From assembly GCA_023427925.1 (NCBI GenBank), contig JAEYZS010000097.1, positions 1 to 10,652 on the forward strand: 10,652 bases of DNA. Direction: 5' to 3'. Below the pieces are notes generated by a model that saw only the letters and a program-made list of their open reading frames with translations, had not been told where the DNA came from and did not search any database. Shown here in pieces: positions 1-6,584 of this stretch (position 1 is the first letter of the stretch; each line of letters starts with the position of its first letter). The translations under genes and the position numbers were made by a program. This stretch comes from Pseudomonadota bacterium (GTDB lineage Bacteria; Bdellovibrionota; Bdellovibrionia; Bdellovibrionales; JAEYZS01).

Positions 1-65
1 GAATTATCTTGAGCGTAAGAGTAAATAGACAGGCTGCAAATTAGAATATAAATTAAATTTCTCAT
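1..65 (-). CDS. Secreted protein, N-terminal fragment (runs off left edge)
   Basis: The minus strand from an ATG at 65 reads 21 codons to the window edge. They form a typical signal peptide: Met-Arg-Asn at the start, a hydrophobic core at about residues 4-14, then Ser-Tyr-Ala-Gln-Asp, a good signal peptidase I site after the Ala at residue 18. The product is therefore probably exported to the periplasm or beyond. No clear Shine-Dalgarno precedes the ATG. The gene lies 73 bases downstream of the dihydrouridine synthase stop on the same strand and could be cotranscribed with it. The mature domain is outside the window, so no function can be given. Confidence 0.6.
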   Translation of the reverse strand, partial: MRNLIYILICSLSIYSYAQDN

Positions 66-138
66 GGACCATAGGCTACCATTTCTCACTCTTAAGTAAA
101 GTGGAAATAGGAAATAAATTTACATTCATTTAGTTTTA

Positions 139-1164
139 TTAACCGTGCCCACCCATAAGGAAACGCTCCCCGGATGTATCGATTTGCGTTAAATGTGCGA
201 TGGAATGGAAGTAGTTTTCCGCGTGATCTAAAACTTCTTTTGGAGTTTGATATTGGAAAACATCTCTCCTAAATTGTGCGGATCCTGGGTATCCTGCCGA
301 AAACCAACTCGAGAATTTTTTAAGCTGAATACCAACGGTTCTTGGTTCAAAATTCTTTTCTAAATATGTATTCAGTGTGCATATGAGCTCGATAAAGTTT
401 TTGTCCGTTTTTTCATTCTGACGTTTATAGATATTCAGAGCCTGTCTGAAAATCCAAGGATTCTTTAAACATCCTCGACCTATCATCACCGCATCGCAAC
501 CAGAAGAGTTTAAGCGGTCAACTGCTTGTTGAGGAGTATGGATATCTCCATTGCCGATGATTGGTAGCTTTGCTTTCGACTTCACTTCAGCGATATAATC
601 CCAGTCTGCAAGACCTTCATATCCTTGAGTTCTCGTGCGACCATGAATAGCCATCCACGAAATGCCTTCGTTATATGCGATATTTGCTATTTCATGTGTA
701 TTTCGAGTATTCGCATCCCATCCAGTACGAACTTTGATGGTCAATGGAATTTGAATTGCGCCTCGGACCGTAGAAAGCATTTTTGCTATGCCATCAAGAT
801 CCTTGAGCATTGCAGAGCCCGCGCCTTTACAGACCACTTTCTTGACGGGACAACCAAAATTAAGATCAACAAAATCTGCACCCTGATCTTGAACGAATTT
901 TGCTCCTTCTGCCACGATTTCTGGTGTTTCTCCAAAGAGCTGGATGCCGACTGGACTTTGAATCTTGTCAAACTTCATAAGATCCACGGTTTTCTTGTTT
1001 CCATAATTTAATCCATTAGCAGAAATCAGCTCTGAAATAACGATCCCACAGCCCATTTCTTTCATAAAGGACCGAAAGGCATTATCTGTAATGCCCGCCA
1101 TGGGAGCGAGCACAAATGGATTGTTGCGTAATTCCTGAACTAAATTTATGGAGTTTAGAGCCAT
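139..1164 (-). CDS. dus: tRNA-dihydrouridine synthase (DusB-like)
   Basis: This 341-residue protein belongs to the Dus family of FMN-dependent enzymes that reduce uridine to dihydrouridine in tRNA D-loops, using NADPH. Visible signatures are the N-terminal flavin-binding LAPMAGITDNAFR (19-31), the family signature NFGCP (102-106) with catalytic Cys105, IKVRTG (143-148) with the conserved Lys, HGRTRTQGY (174-182), and the phosphate-binding GNGDI (204-208) and GRG (229-231). This is the TIM-barrel half followed by the helical C-terminal domain, full length for the family. The pattern resembles DusB most, but the subfamily cannot be fixed by eye. The start is the ATG at 1164; no Shine-Dalgarno precedes it, which fits the leaderless promoter proposed upstream. 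It is divergent from the cystathionine beta-synthase gene. Confidence 0.93.
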   Translation of the reverse strand: MALNSINLVQELRNNPFVLAPMAGITDNAFRSFMKEMGCGIVISELISANGLNYGNKKTVDLMKFDKIQSPVGIQLFGETPEIVAEGAKFVQDQGADFVDLNFGCPVKKVVCKGAGSAMLKDLDGIAKMLSTVRGAIQIPLTIKVRTGWDANTRNTHEIANIAYNEGISWMAIHGRTRTQGYEGLADWDYIAEVKSKAKLPIIGNGDIHTPQQAVDRLNSSGCDAVMIGRGCLKNPWIFRQALNIYKRQNEKTDKNFIELICTLNTYLEKNFEPRTVGIQLKKFSSWFSAGYPGSAQFRRDVFQYQTPKEVLDHAENYFHSIAHLTQIDTSGERFLMGGHG

Positions 1165-1200
1165 AAAAAGCTTATAACCTTAAACGTTATGTTTGCTCAA
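1164..1200 (-). promoter_or_regulatory. Candidate promoter for dus, leaderless start
   Basis: On the minus strand a -35-like TTGAGC (1195-1200) is followed after 18 bases by a -10-like TATAAG (1171-1176, five of six consensus bases). The expected start site, seven bases past the -10 box, falls on 1164, the A of the dus ATG. Together with the lack of a Shine-Dalgarno, this suggests that the mRNA starts at the initiation codon. Confidence 0.45.
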
Positions 1201-1270
1201 CACCGCTCTGACAGAGTATGGTAAAAATCTTAAGAACAATATAAACTTTGCTCTAAGAACTGGGGTTCAT

Positions 1271-2248
1271 ATGAAAATTTATAACAACATCCTTGAAACC
1301 GTGGGAAACACGCCGATTGTAAAGATAAACAAATCTGTACCCGTAAGTCCTCATAATTACTTTGCTAAAATGGAATTTTTTAACCCCGGAGCAAGCGTTA
1401 AAGATAGAATAGCTTTAAAAATCATCGAAGAGGCAGAAAAAAGAGGCCAGCTCAAACCGGGCGGTACGGTTGTAGAAGCAACTTCCGGCAATACTGGCGT
1501 TGGCCTTGCTATGGTTTGCGCAGAAAAGGGTTATAAATGCATCATTACCATTCCAGATAAAATGAGTGCAGAAAAAATCAATACTTTGAAGTCTTTTGGC
1601 GCCGATGTTCGCGTCACACCTGCAGGTGTTGCTCCTGATGATCCTAGATCTCATTACAGCGTTGCAAAAGATTGTGTTGAAAAAATTCCTGGAGCATTTT
1701 TAGCAAACCAATTCCACAATCCCGACAATGTGAAAGTACACTATGAGATTACGGGCCCAGAAATCTGGGAACAAATGGGCGGAAAAGTAGATGTTTTTGT
1801 CGCCGGAGTTGGAACTGGCGGTACGATTTCGGGAGTTGGTAAATTCTTAAAAGAAAAAAATCCAAATGTGAAAATAGTTTCTCCTGACCCCATTGGAAGT
1901 ATTCTTTATGATGTTCATAAATATGGTGAACCCCGTGACCCTGTGGCTCCATACGAAGTTGAAGGCATCGGTGAAGATATGGTTCCTGAAAATACTCACT
2001 TCAATGTGATTGATGCCTTTATAAAAACTGAAGACAAAGAAATCTTCAATGTGTCGAGAGAACTGTTACAGAAAGACGGTCTTTTTGTAGGTCCTTCAAG
2101 TGGCGCCGCTCTTCTTGCAGCGATAAGATTTACTCAAGAGTATAAGGACCCAAAAAACGTTGTTGTGCTTTTCCCTGATAGCGGGTCGAAGTATCTCAGC
2201 AAAGCCTATAATGACGAGTGGATGAGATCTAAAAATTTCTTAAGCTAA
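1271..2248 (+). CDS. Cystathionine beta-synthase-like PLP enzyme (CBS/cysteine synthase family)
   Basis: From the ATG at 1271 this gives 325 residues of fold-type II PLP enzyme. Schiff-base Lys44 sits in SVKDR (42-46), the substrate loop TSGNTG is at 71-76, the PLP-phosphate loop GTGGT at 181-185, and GPSSGAA at 274-280. The C-terminal segment DSGSKYLSKAYNDEWM resembles the end of the CBS catalytic core rather than O-acetylserine sulfhydrylase. The partner gene 17 bases downstream is a cystathionine gamma-lyase, so the likely reaction is homocysteine plus serine to cystathionine. There is no C-terminal pair of regulatory CBS (Bateman) domains. An in-frame TTG at 1193 would add 26 unlike-family residues, so it was not chosen. 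A GGGG (1262-1265) gives only a weak ribosome binding site. A -10-like TATAAA lies at 1240-1245 without a good -35. Cysteine synthase remains the alternative. Confidence 0.85.
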   Translation: MKIYNNILETVGNTPIVKINKSVPVSPHNYFAKMEFFNPGASVKDRIALKIIEEAEKRGQLKPGGTVVEATSGNTGVGLAMVCAEKGYKCIITIPDKMSAEKINTLKSFGADVRVTPAGVAPDDPRSHYSVAKDCVEKIPGAFLANQFHNPDNVKVHYEITGPEIWEQMGGKVDVFVAGVGTGGTISGVGKFLKEKNPNVKIVSPDPIGSILYDVHKYGEPRDPVAPYEVEGIGEDMVPENTHFNVIDAFIKTEDKEIFNVSRELLQKDGLFVGPSSGAALLAAIRFTQEYKDPKNVVVLFPDSGSKYLSKAYNDEWMRSKNFLS

Positions 2249-2265
2249 AGAGTAAGGAAGTACAA

Positions 2266-3426
2266 ATGGATTACAAAAAAAACAGATTCGAAACTAGAGC
2301 AATTCACGTTGGCCAACCTCCTGATAAATCAACAGGTGCAATCATGACTCCAATCACTCTTGCAACGACTTATGTGCAAGAGTCTCCTGGCGTACACAAA
2401 GGTTACGATTATTCTCGCGCAGACAATCCAACTCGTGAAGCATACGAAAGATGTCTGGCGAGTCTTGAAAACGCTAAGTTTGGATATGCATTTGCCTCCG
2501 GTTGTGCGGCCACAACTACAATCAGCATGATGTTAAAGTCAGGTGATCACGTGATTTGCTCCGATGACGTATATGGTGGAACATTTAGGCTCTTTGATAA
2601 AGTCATCCAAGATAAAGGAATTGAATTCGATTACGTTGATTTAACGAATTCAAAATTGCTTCAATCTAAAATCAAAAAGAATACTAAACTCATTTGGATT
2701 GAAACTCCAACAAATCCATTACTGAAGATTGTCGATATTCAAGCAGTAACAAAAATCGCCAATGCAAAAAAGATTTGGACCGTTGTCGATAACACATTCA
2801 TGTCACCGTATTTCCAAAATCCAACGGATCTAGGGGCGACAATGACATATCACTCGACTACAAAATATATTGGTGGTCACAGTGACGTTCTCGGGGGATT
2901 TGTTGCAACCAACGACAAAGACGTCGCAGAGAAATTAAAATTTTTGCAAAAATCTGTTGGCGCTGTACCGTCCCCATTTGATTGCTATTTAGCAATGAGA
3001 AGTTTAAAAACTTTGGCAGTACGCATGGAAGCCCATGCGAGAAACGCGCAAGCCATTGCAGAGTTTTTGGAAAAACACCCTAAGGTTGAAAAAGTTATTT
3101 ATCCCGGGCTCAAATCACACCCACAGCATTCCATCGCCAAAAAACAAAACTCAGGTTATGGCGGCATGATGAGCTTTTACATTAAGGGCGGGCTCAAGCA
3201 GGCAAAAACTTTCTTAGAAAACGTGAGAATTTTTGCTCTTGCCGAAAGCTTAGGCGGAGTCGAATCCCTTATCGAACATCCAGCCATCATGACACACGCC
3301 AGCGTTCCCGCTAAGAATCGCAAGGCCCTAGGAATTGACGATACATTGATCCGCCTAAGTGTGGGAATCGAGAATATGGATGATCTAATCGAGGATTTAA
3401 AAGCAGCATTTTCTAAAGTTAAATAA
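2266..3426 (+). CDS. Cystathionine gamma-lyase-like (Cys/Met metabolism PLP enzyme)
   Basis: This 386-residue cytosolic PLP enzyme is full length for the cystathionine gamma-lyase/gamma-synthase family. YSR (49-51) supplies the phosphate-binding Tyr/Arg, and HSTTKYIGGHSD (196-207) carries the Schiff-base Lys200. The C-terminal stretch SLGGVESLIEHPAIMTHASV has Glu337 at the position that is Glu in gamma-lyases (human Glu339) and not in E. coli MetB; this and the upstream CBS-like gene favour cystathionine to cysteine, 2-oxobutyrate and ammonia. Gamma-synthase or homocysteine-forming activity cannot be excluded. The ribosome binding site AAGGA (2254-2258) lies in the 17-base gap after the upstream gene, indicating a two-gene operon. 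No strong U-tract terminator follows before the tRNA gene. Confidence 0.9.
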   Translation: MDYKKNRFETRAIHVGQPPDKSTGAIMTPITLATTYVQESPGVHKGYDYSRADNPTREAYERCLASLENAKFGYAFASGCAATTTISMMLKSGDHVICSDDVYGGTFRLFDKVIQDKGIEFDYVDLTNSKLLQSKIKKNTKLIWIETPTNPLLKIVDIQAVTKIANAKKIWTVVDNTFMSPYFQNPTDLGATMTYHSTTKYIGGHSDVLGGFVATNDKDVAEKLKFLQKSVGAVPSPFDCYLAMRSLKTLAVRMEAHARNAQAIAEFLEKHPKVEKVIYPGLKSHPQHSIAKKQNSGYGGMMSFYIKGGLKQAKTFLENVRIFALAESLGGVESLIEHPAIMTHASVPAKNRKALGIDDTLIRLSVGIENMDDLIEDLKAAFSKVK

Positions 3427-3445
3427 GGAAAGCCCTTAAGATCGT

Positions 3446-3478
3446 TTGACTCTTTTTGGCTAAAAAGGTACTTAAATT
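3446..3478 (+). promoter_or_regulatory. Candidate tRNA-Phe promoter
   Basis: A near-consensus -35 TTGACT (3446-3451) is followed by an AT-rich stretch (TACTTAAAT, 3469-3477) at -10 distance. The -10 match is imperfect (TACTTA at 17-base spacing, TTAAAT at 20). The position, about 25-30 bases ahead of the mature tRNA 5' end, is what a tRNA promoter would need. Confidence 0.4.
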
Positions 3479-3501
3479 AGCTTCCAATCTTACACCGAAA
3501 T

Positions 3502-3577
3502 GGCTCGGTAGCTCAGTTGGTAGAGCAGAGGATTGAAAATCCTTGTGTCGGCGGTTCAATTCCGTCTCGAGCCACCA
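3502..3577 (+). tRNA. tRNA-Phe (anticodon GAA), CCA encoded
   Basis: The 76-base cloverleaf has a seven-pair acceptor stem, GGCTCGG with TCGAGCC (last pair G-U), the D-arm TAGCTCAGTTGGTAGAGCA, an anticodon arm with GAA at 3535-3537, and the T-loop TTCAATT at 3554-3560. The 3' CCA is encoded at 3575-3577. The anticodon arm GGATTGAAAATCC is identical to that of many bacterial tRNA-Phe genes. It decodes UUU and UUC. It stands alone between the gamma-lyase gene and the convergent uppP gene. Confidence 0.97.
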
Positions 3578-3586
3578 TTTTAATAA

Positions 3587-3608
3587 AATTATTTAAAAAT
3601 TATTTAAA
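3587..3608. repeat. Two tandem 11-bp AT-rich repeats downstream of tRNA-Phe
   Basis: AATTATTTAAA occurs twice head to tail (3587-3597, 3598-3608) ten bases after the tRNA CCA. It is exact but short and of low complexity. No integrase gene or duplicated tRNA end is visible in the window, so it is not evidence of an integrated element. Confidence 0.5.
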
Positions 3609-3714
3609 AACAGTTTACATCGGAATCGACGAAAAAAGAGCGACCTGCGGAAATCCGACTTGAGAAGCATTTAACTCAGCAGAAAAATACCGGATCCATT
3701 TATTAGTGGGCGAC

Positions 3715-4539
3715 TTATAGAAAGAATAAACAAACAATCGCCCAGCCCCATACATAGGCTGCGAATAGTTCAAGTCTGTTCTTTTTAACGGCGGTTAAGA
3801 TAACTTTCAGTCCAATCAATCCAAATATAAAAGCTGCAATAAAACCGATCGTATATCCTGGAAGTCTTGCTCCAAGATCTTCAACTTCACTTAATTTCAA
3901 AATCGCAGCTCCTAAAATTGTAGGAATCGAAAGCATAAAGCTAAATACACTGGCGGCTCCACCCGACATTCCAGCAAATAAACCTGCGGCGATGGTCATA
4001 CCTGACCGGCTAACTCCTGGAAGGAGGGCGAAAGATTGGAAGACTCCAACAAAAAGAGCTTTGCCATATGAAACCGTTTCAAATTCCTTTAAAAGTTGGT
4101 CCGGCGCTTCTGAAATCATATTGATCGACTTTGATTTGATTCTTTTTGTAAAGATTAAAACTAACCCCGTCCAAACAAATCCATAACCCAATACAGTGAT
4201 ATTTCCAAAAAGCCCCTCAAAAAAAGGTTTGAATTTTAATCCAATAATTCCTGCAGGGACAGTTGCCAGAGCAACCATCAACGCAAGCCTCATCCCTGAA
4301 TTTATTTTTCTTTCTCTAATAGAACGCAAACACTCTTGAATGACGTGTGCGAGAAACTTTCTAAATACCATAAAAATGGCAAGCAAGGTCGCAAGGTGGA
4401 GGACAAGATCATAGGCCAAGTCATGGACTTCATACCCTAAAAATTTTTGTGTTAAGACAAGATGTCCCTTGCTTGAAATAGGTAAGAACTCTGCAAGTCC
4501 TTGCACGATTCCTAAGATAATGTCGCCTAGAATATCCAT
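3715..4539 (-). CDS. uppP: Undecaprenyl-diphosphatase (BacA/UppP family)
   Basis: This is a 274-residue polytopic inner-membrane protein that removes a phosphate from undecaprenyl diphosphate, regenerating the lipid carrier for peptidoglycan and other envelope polymers; overproduction of the family confers bacitracin resistance. The family's (E/Q)xxxE motif is Q13-E17 in IVQGLAEFLPISSKGHL, with the PISSxGHL segment and His26. The second signature, PGVSRSGMT (174-182), carries Arg178. About seven to eight hydrophobic segments cover the chain, usual length for the family. The start is the ATG at 4539, preceded after five bases by AGAAGG (4545-4550). A GTG at 4578 would extend the frame by 13 polar residues before the conserved N-terminus and was rejected. 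It is monocistronic by spacing (110 bases from the upstream gene), convergent with the tRNA gene. Confidence 0.93.
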   Translation of the reverse strand: MDILGDIILGIVQGLAEFLPISSKGHLVLTQKFLGYEVHDLAYDLVLHLATLLAIFMVFRKFLAHVIQECLRSIRERKINSGMRLALMVALATVPAGIIGLKFKPFFEGLFGNITVLGYGFVWTGLVLIFTKRIKSKSINMISEAPDQLLKEFETVSYGKALFVGVFQSFALLPGVSRSGMTIAAGLFAGMSGGAASVFSFMLSIPTILGAAILKLSEVEDLGARLPGYTIGFIAAFIFGLIGLKVILTAVKKNRLELFAAYVWGWAIVCLFFL

Positions 4540-4649
4540 AAATACCTTCTTAAATAGGCAATCGCTGCTGGATTGCACTTAACCAATCTCTTTATTTAAG
4601 AAATTGTGACACATATATAGAAGAAGATCAAAAATTGAAATAAGACCTT

Positions 4650-5033
4650 TTACTTTTTTAGTACGAGGCTGGACGCGCGCTTCTCTTCTTTGCTATAGAT
4701 CAAGTCTTTGTTTTTATCTGAAACAAGCTTCTTGCAGTACGGGCTAAGTCCCGCAAGGGAAACCTCCTCCGTCATCACCAGGACATTGCGTTCGCACGCT
4801 TGATCAACGATTTGAAGCTTTTCTTTTGAAATCTCGAGTTTATAACAGGTTTTTGGAACTAATTTGTGGTTCAGTTCAAATTCACAACGAGATTCTAGAA
4901 TCTTTTTCTCTTCGATTTTATCTATTTTAGCTTTTAACGATTTCAAGTCTTTCGCGTGGAGCAATACTTGAGCACGGTCGTCGAGCTCCGTGGCGTGCAA
5001 TGAAAGAAATGATAATAGTAATAGTACAAACAT
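4650..5033 (-). CDS. Small secreted four-cysteine protein of unknown function
   Basis: This 127-residue protein starts with a short signal peptide (hydrophobic residues 2-12, likely cut after His13-Ala14). The mature part is charged and mostly helical in appearance (30-48 and 101-120 rich in Lys/Glu) and holds four cysteines at 50, 63, 80 and 100, an even number compatible with two disulfides in the periplasm. I do not recognise a family. The ribosome binding site AAGGAG lies just before the ATG, and only nine bases separate it from the stop of the TadC-like gene, so it is probably the last gene of that operon. Its role may be linked to the Tad-like membrane proteins, as pilotin or periplasmic partner, but that is inference from position only. 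Confidence 0.75.
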   Translation of the reverse strand: MFVLLLLSFLSLHATELDDRAQVLLHAKDLKSLKAKIDKIEEKKILESRCEFELNHKLVPKTCYKLEISKEKLQIVDQACERNVLVMTEEVSLAGLSPYCKKLVSDKNKDLIYSKEEKRASSLVLKK

Positions 5034-5042
5034 AGTTTCTCC

Positions 5043-5471
5043 TTATAGTGATTGTAAAAATAGATTTAATATAGGTCCGAGCAAAAGCAATAGATACGCA
5101 GGAAACATAAATAATAGAAGCGGCACCATCAGCACATAGGGAAGTTTGTCCAACTCCTTTTGGAACTCTTCTTTACAGAGTTCCACGACTTCTTCTTCGA
5201 GAGATTTAATTCTATCGTAAATAGAATGACCCTTGAGCCCTAAATGTAGGGTTTCCATAGTCATCTCTATTTGTGAGTGATTAAAGACTATCGACGAGCA
5301 GTCTTCTCCATCGGTATGATCGAAATGGTTTAGCCATTGCTTGAGTTTTAGAATCTCGGGAGTCGGCTTTTTATCACAGAAGCGTGTTAAAGAACTTCGC
5401 AAGGACTCCCCACCTTCTAGTGACGCTCGCACATGAAGACAGAGCTTTAGAAGAAAACTTAAATTTTCCAT
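5043..5471 (-). CDS. TadC-like type II secretion F-domain protein, compact
   Basis: This 142-residue protein has an N-terminal helical cytosolic part with a GGESLRSSL segment (20-28), typical of the start of T2SF domains, and GLKGHSIYDRIKSLEEEVVELCKEEFQKELDKLP (78-111). The C-terminal membrane region is PLLLFMFPAYLLLLLGP (117-133), close to the conserved TadC tail with two prolines and a terminal Gly-Pro. TadC proteins are usually about 300 residues with several membrane segments; this one keeps about the last half. The start ATG at 5471 overlaps the TadB-like gene by 13 bases, indicating translational coupling. In Tad systems TadB and TadC form the inner-membrane platform on which the TadA ATPase drives Flp pilus assembly. 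No tadA, flp or rcpA is in the window. Confidence 0.7.
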   Translation of the reverse strand: MENLSFLLKLCLHVRASLEGGESLRSSLTRFCDKKPTPEILKLKQWLNHFDHTDGEDCSSIVFNHSQIEMTMETLHLGLKGHSIYDRIKSLEEEVVELCKEEFQKELDKLPYVLMVPLLLFMFPAYLLLLLGPILNLFLQSL

Positions 5472-6196
5472 TGCTTACGCACTCCAAAGTAAAAGAATCC
5501 AACTATCCCCAATACAAAAAGCGCTAGGGAAATAAAAATGATCTTAAAATTTTCACGAAATCCAAATCGAGAAATGATAAAAGTGAGCACACAAGAATAC
5601 ATAACCACCAAAAAGACGATCTGAATCCTCACTTGGCGTACAATTCTCCCAGACTTACGTCGAAAATCTTCTTCAATTTTTATTTTTCGACGAAAAGAAC
5701 ACAGTTTATCGAGAGTTTTGTGCGGAAAATGCTCCACGGAACTCATTTCTTCAAAAATTTCTGCTAAAAATTCGTTGGTTGTTTCTATTTTTTGGGAAAA
5801 ATGTACGGCTTCGATAATTTTTTCGAGCTTTATTTTGCTTTGAACGGGTGTTTTTATGTTTGAAAGCTCCAAAGAATTAGAAAAACTTTGTCCTGAACGC
5901 ACTTGAAGTATTGTTCTATCGAGGAAATCGACAAAATCTTGACGAAACATCCTTTCTCGAATGAAAGCGGTGACAAAAATTGTAACTACAAACATTGAAA
6001 TCGATAAGAAAACAATCACCCACACCAAAAAAATTCTCTGATACACAAACAAAACACACCCAAGTGTCAAAAAAACGATAAGGAGTAATGAGTTTTTGAG
6101 TAAATCATTATCGAAAATGCGATTTTGTTCGTTGAAAAAGTAAATCCGAAGTACGAACAACAATCCAAAAACCAAAATTAGTGAGCAAATAATCAT
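5459..6196 (-). CDS. TadB-like type II secretion F-domain membrane protein
   Basis: From the ATG at 6196 this gives 245 residues: hydrophobic segments at about 2-20, 36-52 and 55-78, a cytosolic T2SF-like domain at about 80-190 (DFLDRTILQVRSGQSFSNSL, then a basic RRKIKIEEDFRRKSGRIVRQVR), and two C-terminal membrane segments at about 192-210 and 218-238. This order matches TadB, though full TadB proteins are nearer 300 residues. The start was chosen because AGAGGA (6204-6209) lies seven bases upstream; the in-frame ATG at 6223 has no ribosome binding site and adds nine polar residues. It is the first gene of the operon with the TadC-like and secreted protein genes. Sequence divergence is high, so the assignment rests on topology and motif pattern. 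Confidence 0.68.
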   Translation of the reverse strand: MIICSLILVFGLLFVLRIYFFNEQNRIFDNDLLKNSLLLIVFLTLGCVLFVYQRIFLVWVIVFLSISMFVVTIFVTAFIRERMFRQDFVDFLDRTILQVRSGQSFSNSLELSNIKTPVQSKIKLEKIIEAVHFSQKIETTNEFLAEIFEEMSSVEHFPHKTLDKLCSFRRKIKIEEDFRRKSGRIVRQVRIQIVFLVVMYSCVLTFIISRFGFRENFKIIFISLALFVLGIVGFFYFGVRKQWKI

Positions 6197-6256
6197 GCAA
6201 ACATCCTCTTTTGGTAAGAACATGCAAAAAAAATACTAAAAAAAGAAAATTTACTA

Positions 6257-6284
6257 TTGACGGAATGGGTCGCGAGTGTAAACT
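6257..6284 (+). promoter_or_regulatory. Candidate promoter of the lysine-rich protein gene
   Basis: TTGACG (6257-6262, five of six) and TAAACT (6279-6284, four of six) have a 16-base spacer. Transcription would begin near 6291, giving a leader of about 54 bases that contains the inverted repeat at 6299-6321. Confidence 0.5.
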
Positions 6285-6285
6285 A

Positions 6286-6314
6286 ATTGTAGATTAACAA
6301 CATTGAAGTAACAA
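6286..6314 (-). promoter_or_regulatory. Candidate promoter of the TadB/TadC-like operon
   Basis: On the minus strand TTGTTA (6309-6314) and TACAAT (6286-6291, five of six) are separated by exactly 17 bases. The predicted start near 6279 leaves an untranslated leader of about 80 bases before the 6196 ATG. The -10 box overlaps the expected start site of the divergent small gene. Confidence 0.5.
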
Positions 6315-6321
6315 CAATGTT
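6299..6321. repeat. Inverted repeat in the shared divergent promoter region
   Basis: AACATTG (6299-6305) and CAATGTT (6315-6321) are perfect inverted copies around a nine-base spacer. The element lies just downstream of the plus promoter and covers the -35 box of the minus promoter, so it could be an operator acting on both genes or a hairpin in the small gene's leader. Chance occurrence in AT-rich DNA is possible. Confidence 0.4.
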
Positions 6322-6344
6322 AAACCACCATAGGGAGGAAAACC

Positions 6345-6443
6345 ATGGCTAAGAAAAGAAAAGCTGCTAAGAAAGCAACTAAGAAAGCTACAAAAAAGAA
6401 AGCAACTAAGAAAAAAGCTGCTAAGAAAAAAAAGAAGAAGTAA
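6345..6443 (+). CDS. Lysine-rich 32-residue basic protein (histone-tail-like)
   Basis: The ATG at 6345 opens a frame of 32 codons ending at TAA 6441-6443. The product is 19 Lys, 1 Arg, 8 Ala and 3 Thr after Met, arranged as irregular KKAT, KKKAT and KKKAA units and ending in six lysines. It has no acidic, aromatic or hydrophobic residue except Met1. It resembles the unstructured Lys/Ala-rich tails of bacterial histone H1-like proteins but without a folded domain, so DNA or RNA binding by charge is the natural guess. That it is a real gene is supported by AGGGAGG (6332-6338) six bases before the ATG, a promoter match and an intrinsic terminator 18 bases after the stop. Both AAA and AAG, and both GCT and GCA, are used, so it is not a pure slippage tract. 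It is too short for ordinary gene callers. Confidence 0.82.
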   Translation: MAKKRKAAKKATKKATKKKATKKKAAKKKKKK

Positions 6444-6461
6444 GTTATAGCTTGTTTCTTT

Positions 6462-6498
6462 AAAAGCCTCTGCGGGAAACCTCAGAGGCTTTTTTTTT
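6462..6498 (+). terminator. Rho-independent terminator of the lysine-rich gene
   Basis: AGCCTCTG (6465-6472) and CAGAGGCT (6483-6490) form a perfect eight-pair stem around a ten-base loop, followed by eight further T residues (6491-6498). AAA (6462-6464) opposite the T tract can extend the stem. Read on the minus strand only four T follow, so it may work weakly in both directions. Confidence 0.93.
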
Positions 6499-6506
6499 GC
6501 TCAAAA

Positions 6507-6584
6507 TCATTTTAGATGAACCTGGATCGGTTTTCGCAAAAACCAAATTAACTTTTTAAAGTCTTTGGGTTCAACACTCGTCAT
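6507..6584 (-). CDS. Possible 25-residue small protein, or 3' end of a decayed gene
   Basis: On the minus strand an ATG at 6584 opens 25 codons to TGA at 6507-6509. The product starts MTSVEPKDFKKLIWFLRKP and looks protein-like (mixed charge, Trp, aliphatics). GGAG lies seven bases ahead of the ATG, and the terminator at 6462-6498 lies directly downstream and could end its transcript. The same frame stays open upstream to a TAA at 6627-6629, and beyond that stop for a further 30 codons. Either a tiny gene or the remnant of a longer one would fit; noncoding DNA is also possible. No family is recognised. Confidence 0.25.
   Translation of the reverse strand: MTSVEPKDFKKLIWFLRKPIQVHLK

Noticed and set aside
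1193..1270. Upstream TTG start for the cystathionine beta-synthase-like gene
   Set aside because: The extra 26 residues are outside the family's conserved N-terminus (MKIYNNILETVGNTP), and the region looks like promoter DNA.
3587..3608. Tandem AT repeat beside tRNA-Phe as an attachment-site scar
   Set aside because: No integrase, no duplicated tRNA 3' end and no foreign genes in the window; low complexity explains it.
3634..3712. Possible terminator between tRNA-Phe and uppP
   Set aside because: Only 3-4-pair stems (CGGAAATCCG) and a GGATCC palindrome are visible, with no properly placed T tract on either strand.
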